A program made the translations under genes and the position numbers. Under the pieces are notes generated by a model. It was not told where the DNA came from and searched no databases. It saw only the letters and a list, made by a program, of their open reading frames with translations. This document shows, piece after piece, positions 35,407-44,798 of a stretch of 46,668 bases of DNA. This stretch comes from Oscillospiraceae bacterium (lineage in GTDB: Bacteria; Bacillota; Clostridia; Oscillospirales; Oscillospiraceae): positions 1 through 46,668 of the forward strand of contig CADBWQ010000028.1 in assembly GCA_902798545.1 (NCBI GenBank), read 5' to 3'. Numbering within the stretch: the stretch's first letter is position 1; each line of letters starts with the position of its first letter.

Positions 35407-35739
35407 ATGAGTGAACTGAAGAATGTTGAGAAGCTGGCCGAGAACGAACTGGAGACAGTTGCAGGCGGCGCCACAAGAAACTATCTGGCGGCTCTGGATG
35501 TCATGAAGGGCCTCTACGGTGCCGGCGAAGAGCGGAAGCAGAGACTGACGGCGGCAGGGTATGATTACTGGGCAGTGCAGCATCTGGTGAACGGCCTTGC
35601 CCAGGGCTATGACCAGGTGGCAAGAGATGTCATCGCGGGCAAGTACGGCAATGATCAGGCCCGCCTGAACGCCCTGGCGGCAAAGGGTTACGATGCCCGT
35701 CTGGTTCAGGACATTGTTAACGGAATGCTCATGAACTGA
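35407..35739 (+). CDS. Double-glycine-leader peptide with two CW_7 wall-binding repeats
   Basis: 110 residues from ATG 35407, behind AGAGGAGG. Residues 1-21 are a classic double-glycine leader: Leu10 (-12), Leu15 (-7), Val18 (-4), Gly20-Gly21. Such leaders are cut by C39-peptidase ABC exporters. The cargo (22-110) has two repeats resembling CW_7/Cpl-7 peptidoglycan-binding motifs: 27-64 (RKQRLTAAGYDYWAVQHLVN) and 69-108 (VARDVIAGKYGNDQARLNAL, GYDARLVQDIVN). There is no catalytic domain. It reads as a secreted wall-coating module rather than a typical bacteriocin. No exporter or immunity gene is near; the next gene has the same design with LysM. Confidence 0.85.
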   Translation: MSELKNVEKLAENELETVAGGATRNYLAALDVMKGLYGAGEERKQRLTAAGYDYWAVQHLVNGLAQGYDQVARDVIAGKYGNDQARLNALAAKGYDARLVQDIVNGMLMN

Positions 35740-35782
35740 GCAAAAGAAACGTAGAAGACGACATTTCAGGAGGAGACAACTA

Positions 35783-35983
35783 ATGGAAAAAGTTTTAATG
35801 AATGATGACCAGCTGGATGCCGTGAGCGGCGGCTCCATCCTTCCTTATCAGGTTCAGCAGGGTGATTCCCTCGGCGCAATCGCAAAGAAATTCAACTGCT
35901 CGGTGGAAGATCTGATGCGTTGGAACAACATCCAGAATCCCAACATCATCACTGTCGGTCAGCAGCTGAAAGTCAAGTTCTGA
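35783..35983 (+). CDS. Double-glycine-leader peptide with LysM domain
   Basis: 66 residues from ATG 35783, with AGGAGGAGA at 35768-35776. Residues 1-17 form a double-glycine leader (Met6 at -12, Leu11 at -7, Val14 at -4, Gly16-Gly17). The cargo (18-66) is a single complete LysM: YQVQQGDSLGAIAKKFN, then VEDLMRWNNIQNP and VGQQLKV. LysM binds N-acetylglucosamine chains of peptidoglycan. It lies 43 bp after the CW_7 gene and before a strong terminator, so the two are probably one transcript. Export through a C39 transporter elsewhere in the genome is inferred. Confidence 0.88.
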   Translation: MEKVLMNDDQLDAVSGGSILPYQVQQGDSLGAIAKKFNCSVEDLMRWNNIQNPNIITVGQQLKVKF

Positions 35984-36004
35984 TTCCCAAAAGAAAAGCA
36001 TATG

Positions 36005-36040
36005 CAGAGAGCCAGCGGCAATAAAGCCGCTGGCTCTCTG
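36005..36040. terminator. Terminator after the double-glycine peptide genes
   Basis: A perfect 15-bp stem pairs CAGAGAGCCAGCGGC with GCCGCTGGCTCTCTG around AATAAA. The minus strand reads into TTTTCTTTT, so it also ends the convergent membrane-protein gene. Confidence 0.85.
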
Positions 36041-36105
36041 TATGTTGAAGAGCAGACTGCTGAAAAGAGCGGGTTGTCTGCCGCCGGCGCGATTGGTCCG
36101 GGAGA

Positions 36106-36951
36106 TTATTCCTCCTCGTCGATGGTGATGTCAGCCGGAAGATTCGGCCGGCTGCCGGGGATATGCGGACGAAGCCTGGGACGACGGATCGAAATCCGGG
36201 CACCGAGAACCTGATTGATGATCCAGAGAGAGAAGGCAAGTACCAGAAGCGGGATGACACAGGAAGTCACGATCATGACAGCCAGGCTCTCCATAAAGCG
36301 ATTCAGAAGCTCCGCGCCCCGATCCGCGATGCTTGTGGCACCTTCGGAGAGAATGCCGAATACTTTTTGGATTGCGTTCTGATCTTCTCCGGCCTCGCTG
36401 AGCTGATTTGTATCGTCGGCCAGTTCCTCTGCCGCGGTAATTGTACTGTCAATGGATGCCTGATAGGTGTCATAGATCTTGTCAGAGACATGTACACTCA
36501 GGGGAATGACAAAGTACAGCGCGAGACTCACAACAGCAATCTTGCTCAGAATCGGCCTGATCCCTTCCAGACGGCGCAAGAAACCCAAAGGATAGAGAAT
36601 ACAGGCAGCGGGAATAATAAAACGGAAGACACCGGAGCCAAGAATGGTCAGAAGGTATTTCTCGGCGTAAAGCACGCAGAGAATCAGAATGCCGTACTCG
36701 GAGAAATCAGCGAGCTTTTCAGCAATCGGAGTTCCGGCGTCACCAGGGATCGCCGTGATCCCGGCAGAAGCAGCAGTGGATGAGGCCGTCAGTTTCAGAA
36801 CGCTCTGCACCTTGTCATCCAGGGATTGGAAAATGCCGGAGTAGGTCTCCGGCGCGGACAGAAGGCGGCCAAGCACAAAGAACGAGACCGCAGCGAGCGC
36901 GATGCAGAAAAGAGATTTCAGTATAAGACCGAGCCGGTTTTCTTCCTTCAT
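36106..36951 (-). CDS. Multi-pass membrane protein of unknown function
   Basis: 281 residues from ATG 36951, behind AGGAGG. Predicted helices: about 8-29 (LILKSLFCIALAAVSFFVLG), 80-100 (YGILILCVLYAEKYLLTILG), 105-120, 138-155 (IAVVSLALYFVIPL) and 232-258 (SLAVMIVTSCVIPLLVLAFS). A soluble, Glu/Asp-rich loop (about 160-225) lies between the last two. The C-terminus is basic then acidic (RRPRLRPHIPGSRPN to DEEE). I recognise no family. It has its own promoter. Confidence 0.75.
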   Translation of the reverse strand: MKEENRLGLILKSLFCIALAAVSFFVLGRLLSAPETYSGIFQSLDDKVQSVLKLTASSTAASAGITAIPGDAGTPIAEKLADFSEYGILILCVLYAEKYLLTILGSGVFRFIIPAACILYPLGFLRRLEGIRPILSKIAVVSLALYFVIPLSVHVSDKIYDTYQASIDSTITAAEELADDTNQLSEAGEDQNAIQKVFGILSEGATSIADRGAELLNRFMESLAVMIVTSCVIPLLVLAFSLWIINQVLGARISIRRPRLRPHIPGSRPNLPADITIDEEE

Positions 36952-36991
36952 AAACAGTTCCTCCTGATTTCCGGCAGAATTATTTGGCGCT

Positions 36992-37021
36992 ACCATACCA
37001 AAAAGGAATGCAATTTGTCAA
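36992..37021 (-). promoter_or_regulatory. Promoter of the membrane protein gene
   Basis: TTGACA (37021-37016), 18-bp spacer, TATGGT (36997-36992) on the minus strand. Confidence 0.55.
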
Positions 37022-37081
37022 TACTTATACAGTACACAGCCGGAATCCCACAAAAATCATCGCAGAAATCTGAAAAGCAAA

Positions 37082-37115
37082 AAGCCACAGCATAACGAAG
37101 GTTGTGCTGCGGCTT
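37082..37115 (-). terminator. Terminator after the chimeric MATE remnant
   Basis: AAGCC...CAGCA and TGCTG...GGCTT arms with small mismatches; the minus strand runs into TTTTTGCTTTTC. Confidence 0.6.
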
Positions 37116-37146
37116 AAACGATATCAGGAATGATTCACATCCTGTG

Positions 37147-37810
37147 TCAGGCTGCGTTGTATGTAATGTAGCCCTGATCAATGACAAAGCTGACCGAGTC
37201 AGTCACATAGCTTCCGCCAAAGATATCATCAATGACAAAGGAATACAGATAAGCTCCATCGGGAAGAAGTCCAAATGAGATGTTATCATTCGATCCCCAG
37301 ATATAATCCTCACCGGAGTATTCCGATTCTTCGAATGTATCCGGATCAACAGCGTCAAAGCGAGGAACAATCCGATCACCGGGCTTCAGTGCTTCTTCCG
37401 GGCGGGCGGCTATGCCGTTGTCATCAACACCGTCCCAGAGGTCCATAAGCCTGATCTCGCTTGTGTCATAGTACCAGGCGAAGCGCAGATTGGTGTCGTT
37501 CCCGTTAACTGTGACCGGACTGGTAAAGATGCCGTAGTCAAGGGTTTCATCGATAATCTTGCGCAGAAGTGAAAAGAAGATAGCGTGTTTTGCATCTCCC
37601 AAAGCCTGGAAAGCAGACTGTCCGGCGAACTGCAATGCCATGAAAACAAAACCAAAGAAATAGATTCTAAGCAAGCCGACGCCTGCACTGATCAGAGTCG
37701 CATCGTCCGTGAAAATACCAAACCACAGCCTTGGAAACAGGTGGATAAGCAGCCAGGCCGACAGTGTGTATCCTGCACCGACAAGCGTATTGAAGCGGAT
37801 CTCTGCCCGA
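37147..37810 (-). pseudogene. Chimeric remnant: MATE efflux pump piece joined to an unrelated C-terminal domain
   Basis: In one open minus-strand frame from about 37810 the sequence reads IRFNTLVGAGYTLSAWLL, RLWFGIFTDD, RIYFFGFVFMALQFAGQSAF, then HAIFFSLLRKII: the late helices of a MATE multidrug exporter. At about 37555 it switches without a stop to a soluble beta-rich region (YGIFTSPVTVNG, IWGSNDNISFGLLPDGAYLY, SVSFVID) that resembles C-terminal domains of clostripain-like secreted proteins. No ATG or ribosome site lies at the front. Two decayed genes fused by deletion is the simplest reading. The MATE assignment is firm, the second domain weak. Confidence 0.75.
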
Positions 37811-37928
37811 TCTGCTTACCGTTCAATCTTGCGGTTTCGATCCCTTCTTTTGTGCGCTGGTGCAAGTCGGAAACTTCTTTTTCTGCCTGGCCAAAACATA
37901 TTTCGATCTGCTTCTCTGATAACTTCAC
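37805..37928 (-). pseudogene. Serine recombinase fragment
   Basis: A GTG-initiated minus-strand reading contains AEKEVSDLHQRTKEGIETAR and NGKQIGQ, the helix-E end of the resolvase catalytic domain of serine recombinases. It then breaks into the MATE remnant in another frame near 37810. The catalytic serine region is absent. A relic of a mobile element. Confidence 0.7.
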
Positions 37929-38007
37929 AAAATAATGTAGACTTTAGCGAGAGAGCCTATTATATCTAGAATACTTTTGATTGGAGCGATACTATGACGC
38001 TATGCAT

Positions 38008-38103
38008 TCATAACTGCGGTATTAAGTTGCTCATGCCAAAACCGGCGCCGAGAGCAATCACGAGAGTCTGAAGCACTCCGATTGCAGCCTGGAAAAATGC
38101 CAT
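38008..38103 (-). pseudogene. Maff2-family fragment from a conjugative element
   Basis: 31 codons read MAFFQAAIGVLQTLVIALGA then GFGMSNLIPQL. The opening matches Maff2, a small membrane protein encoded in the transfer module of Firmicute conjugative transposons; the usual conserved second half is missing. It lies near the recombinase fragment. Confidence 0.65.
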
Positions 38104-38130
38104 ATACACTCCAACAGCCGGTTCCTCCGG

Positions 38131-38498
38131 CTGCTGTCGTGACCAATGAATGTCTTAGGGAAATGTGAAAGATGCGGGGCCTAAAGGTGGCTGTTGTCCG
38201 ACCTCCTTTCCTGATAGATTTCCCGCGCCGTGCGCACACGCGAAATGCATTTGAGCATGAAAAAAGCCAGCCGGTATTTCTACCAACTGGCTCTCATGCC
38301 GATATGAGATTGTGCGTGTCTCCACAGATCCTTTATGATAATGACTGCTTTGGGCGATCTGTTAAGCCCGCCGTAACGGTCAGGCGGTCATTCTTCCTCC
38401 AGCCGTAGGTGGGCGGAGGGAATTGTTTATAGTGAGCAATGAGCGAAAGCTCACAGACAAATTAGCGTAGGTTCTTATTGTTATGATTTGCTTATGAA
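38131..38498. other. Decayed mobile-element DNA without a gene
   Basis: No ORF with a ribosome site is convincing. It holds a minus-strand terminator (38260-38292), a minus-strand AGGAAAGGAGGT near 38205-38215, and a GTGAGC/GCTCAC hairpin near 38433-38455. It is probably the upstream part of the same lost conjugative element. Confidence 0.45.
38260..38292 (-). terminator. Intrinsic terminator inside the mobile-element relic
   Basis: AGCCAG and GGTA pair with TACC and CTGGCT across a CC/AA mismatch and a TTTC loop; the minus-strand product ends in a T5 run. Confidence 0.7.
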
Positions 38499-39092
38499 TC
38501 AGAAGCGAAAGTGCTTCTCAAACTCTTCCGTAATGGAATCGCCATATTCTCTCTTGGCAGTCGGATAAGTGATCCAGAAAGACTTCAATCCATTGTCAGT
38601 TGAACTCTCCTTGGAGTAGAAAATCTCTTCTCCGTTATTGTTATATCCACTCTGGACAAACCAGTTTTCGCCCTGATTGAGATAAGTTACATCTGGATTG
38701 TTCCTTGCGATATTGTAGTCTGTTTCATACGCTCCTTCCGGAATATATCCTGGAGCGATCTCATAGACCACAATCCGAATCTCTTGATCCGGATGCCAGA
38801 ACGTATATTGATATCCGATACTCGGATTTTCATCCAGTTGGATGAAGCCCTCCGGAATCATGAATTCTGATCCCATCACGCCAACAAACCTTTCGGCAGC
38901 AGATTTTTGATCTTGACCGGATGGCTGCTCAGAAGGAACATCCATGACGGAAGTTCCGGCCTCAGATGTGACGGGTTCATTCTGGCTGGTGGGGTTGATC
39001 TCCGGATTTGGTTCCCTGTCTTTTGCCTTACAGCCGACTAACAGAAAAGCAATCAGCAAGGCAAAGATAATTGTGCATATTCTTTTTTTCAC
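38499..39092 (-). CDS. Putative lipoprotein, unknown function
   Basis: 197 residues if started at GTG 39092, which has AAAGGGAAA upstream. An ATG at 39131 adds 13 residues but has no ribosome site and overlaps the deformylase relic. A lipoprotein signal runs KKRICTIIFALLIAFLLVGC, with lipobox LVGC. A Pro/Ser/Glu-rich linker follows, then a domain with EFMIPEGFIQLDENPSIGYQ, IRIVVYEIAPGYIPEGAYET and KSFWITYPTAKREYGDSITE. It is an extracellular, membrane-anchored protein and I recognise no family. Base composition is AT-richer than the core genes, suggesting acquisition. Confidence 0.72.
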   Translation of the reverse strand: MKKRICTIIFALLIAFLLVGCKAKDREPNPEINPTSQNEPVTSEAGTSVMDVPSEQPSGQDQKSAAERFVGVMGSEFMIPEGFIQLDENPSIGYQYTFWHPDQEIRIVVYEIAPGYIPEGAYETDYNIARNNPDVTYLNQGENWFVQSGYNNNGEEIFYSKESSTDNGLKSFWITYPTAKREYGDSITEEFEKHFRF

Positions 39093-39127
39093 AGTTGTTG
39101 TTTCCCTTTTCTTTGGGCAATGATTTT

Positions 39128-39280
39128 TCATATGAGGATACCGTTGCAGTGATCTATTTCATGCTGAATAATCTGCGCGGTCCAGCCGGTATAGGTCTTG
39201 AGCCGTGTTTCAAATCGCTCGTTCTGATACTGCACTTTAATAGTTCCCTCCAAAATCATGTCAGGATACTGTAATAATAC
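39128..39280 (-). pseudogene. Peptide deformylase C-terminal fragment
   Basis: A minus-strand frame without start reads EGTIKVQYQNERFETRLK, YTGWTAQIIQHEIDHCNGIL and stops. QHEIDHxxGIL is the metal-binding HExxH signature of peptide deformylase. The N-terminal two thirds, including the GCLS cysteine, are missing upstream. A dead copy or horizontally acquired remnant; the functional def must lie elsewhere. Confidence 0.75.
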
Positions 39281-39571
39281 TTGATTGAATGTTAAAAATC
39301 AATATGTGTTGACTGCTTCTTACAGCCATTGGAGAATGAGTAAAACAGAATCAGTCTCACCGTCCAGGCGGATTCATTGCATGTTAACACTCAAATATAT
39401 TTGAACATTTGATCCCGCTTTTGAAGTATGCAAAGGAGTTGCAAGTTGCTATAATGTCGTAATAAGGAGCGGATCGGAGTCGATCCAGTTCCACATCATT
39501 CTTTGAAGTGAAGCTCATGGCACTAGAGCGCGTCACTAAAAACTATAACTACAAAAGGGGACCTTGACACA
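39281..39571. other. AT-rich gap with an extended -10 promoter
   Basis: No gene seen. TGCTATAAT at 39447-39455 is a good extended -10 about 115 bp before the small ORF at 39572, without a recognisable -35. Confidence 0.45.
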
Positions 39572-39775
39572 ATGGACATAACCAAAATGACTCCCGAGCA
39601 GGCAATCGCCTTTGAACGCTGTACAGATTTTCTTGCAGAGATGATCATTAAATATGGACCCGAGCTCGATCTTGAAGCACTCGCTCGGGAAAGGGGTGCT
39701 GCCTCTCACTCAGACGAACAAAAAAAATCCGTTCCTGACGCATTAGATCAGAGCACGAAAAGAGGCTTATACTGA
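39572..39775 (+). CDS. Small hypothetical protein, 67 aa
   Basis: AAAAGGGGACC lies 8-18 nt upstream. It begins MDITKMTPEQAIAFERC, a soluble helix-rich sequence (TDFLAEMIIKYGPELDLEAL), and ends in a hydrophilic tail. No family recognised. The same frame remains open for 60 more codons after its TGA and encodes a protein-like sequence, so it may be the front of a longer broken gene. AT-rich, in a region of mobile-element debris. Confidence 0.5.
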   Translation: MDITKMTPEQAIAFERCTDFLAEMIIKYGPELDLEALARERGAASHSDEQKKSVPDALDQSTKRGLY

Positions 39776-39957
39776 AACAACACAGAAACTATTAACCAGT
39801 TCCACGTGTTCAATTTGCGGCTGAAAACCTTTGATATTTCACTAAGTGAAAACGAAGCCTTCAAAAAGGTGCAAGATAGATTCGGTGTTTCCAGAGATTA
39901 TATAAACAATAATATCTGGAACTACCATGCATATGAGGATTACGCGCTTTATCGATA
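39776..39957 (+). pseudogene. Open frame continuing past the stop of the small ORF
   Basis: Directly after the TGA the frame reads NNTETINQFHVFNLRLKTFD, ISLSENEAFKKVQDRFGVSR, DYINNNIWNYHAYEDYALYR and then TAG. The composition is protein-like (amphipathic helix, aromatic tail) and no start codon with a ribosome site lies inside. It may be the second half of a gene split by a stop, or a truncated neighbour. Family unknown. Confidence 0.4.
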
Positions 39958-40029
39958 GGAAGCAAAAACATTTGTCCCGCGCTCTTACCACAGCTTCATT
40001 CTATGGAGATGTCATAACAAATATAAGAA

Positions 40030-40058
40030 AAGGCCGGTGCTTTTCGGGCATCGGCCTT
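40030..40058. terminator. Terminator downstream of groEL
   Basis: AAGGCCGGTGC pairs with GCATCGGCCTT (one G/U), flanked by an A-rich and a T-containing side; on the minus strand it continues into TTTTCTTAT about 130 bp after the groL stop. Confidence 0.7.
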
Positions 40059-40191
40059 AAGTTTATATCCACATTTTTGCTTTCATTTGTCGTAAGATTG
40101 TCGTATGGTTTAATTTACCCACAGTGAAAAGTTCTGAAAAATCAAAGCATTCAGCGGATTGCTATGTGTTTCTGTGTTGGAGAGTTATCTA

Positions 40192-42118
<1,927 letters not shown>

Positions 42119-42157
42119 ATTCTTAACCTCCATGAAAATAAATTACAATAATCATTA

Positions 42158-42192
42158 TCGTTAGCACTCAAATTACCTGAGTGCTAACGATG
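42158..42192. promoter_or_regulatory. CIRCE operator (HrcA site)
   Basis: The consensus TTAGCACTC-N9-GAGTGCTAA is perfect (42162-42188), and the inverted repeat extends 4 bp further on each side (ATCG/CGAT). Confidence 0.97.
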
Positions 42193-42196
42193 CTAA

Positions 42197-42224
42197 TAAT
42201 ACCACACTTTTGTTTTTTTTCAAG
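42197..42224 (-). promoter_or_regulatory. groES-groEL promoter
   Basis: TTGAAA (42224-42219), 16-bp spacer, TATTAT (42202-42197) on the minus strand, with CIRCE at the start of the transcript. Confidence 0.75.
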
Positions 42225-42272
42225 TCCCGGAAGGAGAAAATTTATAAACTTTTTGTTACGGAGAAAAATGCA

Positions 42273-42300
42273 GACCGCCCCGCCGGGGGGCGAGGCAGTC
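42273..42300 (-). terminator. Terminator of the lipid-kinase gene
   Basis: On the minus strand GACTGCCTCGCC pairs with GGCGGGGCGGTC (two G/U pairs), followed by TGCATTTTTC. Confidence 0.75.
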
Positions 42301-42338
42301 CTGAGATGATAACATAAGCACTGAAAGGGAAAATGCGG

Positions 42339-43271
42339 TTATAACGCAAGCGGAGGATTATCCATTCCGTGGCCGAGACCTGCCGGGACGATGAGCTTCA
42401 GCGCCTTCGGCAGGAGTTTCATTTTGACCGAAGTGGCCCGAAGCGCTTCTCCGTCGAGATTGATCACGTCTTCCTTTTCAAACTCGATGAAGAGCTCAGT
42501 TCCACGTAGATGTGTGATAAACTGGGGGAAATCATCCGCATGTCCGGATGCATACTTCCCGATGCAGCGGGCAAAGGTGAGCAGGGACACCTTCTTGACA
42601 ATATAAAAGTCCAGCAGCCCGTCGTCCAGTGTGGCGGTAGGGGAGGGGTTGAAGCCACCGCCGTAGAAACGACCGTTGCAGGCACAGATGAGAGAGTATT
42701 TTTCGGTAGAATCATAGTCACCGCAACGGACGTGCATCTGTGTAGCGATGCCTTTGAACGCATTTACAACGGCGGAAATCACATAGCCGCCGGCGCCGCC
42801 GATCAGGGGGAGCCCTGTGTATTTGTGAACCTCGGTACCGATGCGCGCGTCGATCCCAACGGAGCAGATGTTGGCGCTGTAGGTCCCGTTGCAGGAAATA
42901 AGATCGATCTCTCTGACCGTTCCGTCCAGCAGTGCGTTCAGATCCCGGAACAGACCCGCATCCGTCCCGAACATGCGGCAGAAGTCATTCCCGGTTCCGG
43001 TGGGGAAGGGACATACCGCCACATTCGACAGAAGAGCGGCTCCGCAGACACACTCATTGAAAGTGCCATCCCCGCCGCAGGCGTAGACACGCAGCTCTTC
43101 CCCGGAAGAAGCCTCCTGACGGATCTTCGCTGTCGCATCGCGGGGTTCCCGCGTGACATAGATTTCATATGAGTCTGAACGATCACGAAACGCTGCTTCC
43201 ACCTGGCTGCGGACATCCTCAGTGGCATCACGGCCACCGGCAATGGGGTTGACAATAAACAGATGCTTCAA
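42339..43271 (-). CDS. Diacylglycerol kinase/YegS-family lipid kinase
   Basis: 310 residues, beginning at TTG 43271 with GAAGG about 11 nt upstream (MKHLFIVNPIAGG, the normal family start). Seen: VNPIAGGRDA, the nucleotide-binding GGDGTFNECVCG, PFPTGTGNDFCRMFG and the C-terminal INLDGEALRA. DgkB/YegS proteins phosphorylate diacylglycerol or related lipids at the membrane to recycle them into phospholipid synthesis. The exact lipid is not predictable. Confidence 0.9.
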   Translation of the reverse strand: MKHLFIVNPIAGGRDATEDVRSQVEAAFRDRSDSYEIYVTREPRDATAKIRQEASSGEELRVYACGGDGTFNECVCGAALLSNVAVCPFPTGTGNDFCRMFGTDAGLFRDLNALLDGTVREIDLISCNGTYSANICSVGIDARIGTEVHKYTGLPLIGGAGGYVISAVVNAFKGIATQMHVRCGDYDSTEKYSLICACNGRFYGGGFNPSPTATLDDGLLDFYIVKKVSLLTFARCIGKYASGHADDFPQFITHLRGTELFIEFEKEDVINLDGEALRATSVKMKLLPKALKLIVPAGLGHGMDNPPLAL

Positions 43272-43339
43272 GTTTTATTCGCCTTCTTACGACTTTGATA
43301 AGTTGAAGGGAGAAAATCGGGGTTGCTAACAACACTAAA

Positions 43340-44464
43340 CTATTTATAGTACATAAAGAGATCACACTTGATCATGCCGTTATAGAGTTTGCGCTTTTTG
43401 TCCGCCTGTCTGCCGAAGCAGCGCTCAAACTCCGTATGGGAGGAGAGCAGATAGAGAGACCAGTTTTCTGTGCCGGAGAGGGCGGCGCCAAAACCGCGGT
43501 AGAGTTCCTCCGCCTGTTTCTGGTCCAGGAGACGTTCCCCATAGGGAGGGTTGGTGATGATGACGCCGCGCTCGGTTGTCCGGGAGAAGCTGCAGGCGTC
43601 TGCCACAGAGAAGCTGATCAGATGATCCACGCCGGCACGGACTGCGTTTTCCCGGGCGATCTGAACGGCCCGCGGATCAATATCGGATGCAAAAATGTGA
43701 TAATCACCGGAATACTCCGCGGCAATCGCAGTTGCGCGGGCCTCCTGCCAGAAAGAGGGATCCATGAATGACCATTCCTCGGCGGCAAAGCTGCGGTACA
43801 GACCCGGCGCCCGATTCAAAGCCGCGAGTGCGGCTTCAATCGCAATTGTTCCGCTGCCGCAGAACGGATCACAGAAATCGCCTTTTCCGCGATAGCGTGC
43901 AAGCTTCACCATGGCGGCGGCAAGTGTCTCGCGCAGCGCTGCTTCCATATGGGCAGGACGATAGCCTCGCTTATGCAGTGCCGTGCCGGAGGTGTCAAGA
44001 TAGACAGCGGCGAGGTCCTTCCGAATGGAAAAGCGGATCTTGTATTCGGCACCACTCTCGGGAAAGTGTTCCAGATGATAGCGGGACTTCATCCTCTCCA
44101 CAACCGCTTTCTTGATGATGCGCTGGCAGTCCGGGATGGAGAAGAGGGAGGAGTCGAGACTGTAGCCTGTAACGGGAAAAGCGGCATCCCGGGGAAGGAT
44201 GTTCTCCCAGGGGAGTGCGCGGACACCTTCAAACAGCTGGTCGAAGCTTCTGGCAGAGAAACTCCCGATTTCCATCAGGACACGCTCACCGCAGCGCAGG
44301 CTGAGATTGACCCGGGCGCAGTCGGTCAGACTGCCGGAAAAGAATACCCGGCCGTCTTCTGCCCGCACTTCCGGAAGGTCCATGCGGCGGAGTTCATCGG
44401 CAACAAGCCCTTCGACGCCGAACAGGCAGGGAACACAAAACTGAAACTGTAGTTGATCACTCAT
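43340..44464 (-). CDS. RlmL/YpsC-type class I SAM RNA methyltransferase
   Basis: 374 residues from ATG 44464. An N-terminal ferredoxin-like/THUMP region (about 1-155; CLFGVEGLVADELRRM, RVFFSGSL) precedes a Rossmann methyltransferase domain with GDFCDPFCGSGTIAIEAAL (SAM site), IFASDIDPRAVQIARENA and the catalytic NPPYGERLLD of N6/N2-methylating enzymes. Homologues methylate 23S rRNA guanine. Separate from the lipid-kinase gene by 68 bp and likely co-transcribed. Confidence 0.92.
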   Translation of the reverse strand: MSDQLQFQFCVPCLFGVEGLVADELRRMDLPEVRAEDGRVFFSGSLTDCARVNLSLRCGERVLMEIGSFSARSFDQLFEGVRALPWENILPRDAAFPVTGYSLDSSLFSIPDCQRIIKKAVVERMKSRYHLEHFPESGAEYKIRFSIRKDLAAVYLDTSGTALHKRGYRPAHMEAALRETLAAAMVKLARYRGKGDFCDPFCGSGTIAIEAALAALNRAPGLYRSFAAEEWSFMDPSFWQEARATAIAAEYSGDYHIFASDIDPRAVQIARENAVRAGVDHLISFSVADACSFSRTTERGVIITNPPYGERLLDQKQAEELYRGFGAALSGTENWSLYLLSSHTEFERCFGRQADKKRKLYNGMIKCDLFMYYK

Positions 44465-44715
44465 AACGAATTCCTGTTTTCTTCTTTTATCATTTTATCA
44501 ATAGAGTATAAATATGATTCCTACTCACTCCCGATTCAGTTTAAGGCGGGCCGGAAAACAGCACGGAGAGTTCCCGGAACACGCTTTTACTGCGGAATAC
44601 ACAAATCATACTGCAAAATATGAGGCCTGTAAAGTCGAAAAGGCAGATTTTGTGGCAGGCTGAAAAAGCTTAACACAAGCACTTCCAAAATTGTAAAGAT
44701 TTTTTAAATAAACTA

Positions 44716-44744
44716 TTGATTTTTTTTGATGATTGCGTTATAGT
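44716..44744 (+). promoter_or_regulatory. Promoter of the unknown gene before cstA
   Basis: TTGATT (44716-44721), 17-bp spacer, TATAGT (44739-44744). The upstream 44465-44715 stretch is AT-rich with no gene seen. Confidence 0.65.
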
Positions 44745-44760
44745 ACAGCATGTATTCAGG

Positions 44761-44796
44761 GTGGGAACGTTTCCACCTGTTCAGGAAGGGTTCCTG
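44761..44796. promoter_or_regulatory. Two palindromes between promoter and ribosome site
   Basis: GTGGGAACGTTTCCAC (44761-44776) is a near-perfect 16-bp palindrome about 10 bp after the predicted transcript start, in operator position. CAGGAA-GGG-TTCCTG (44782-44796) is a perfect hairpin that contains the ribosome site AGGAAGGG, so it could hide it. Confidence 0.55.
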
Positions 44797-44798
44797 CA

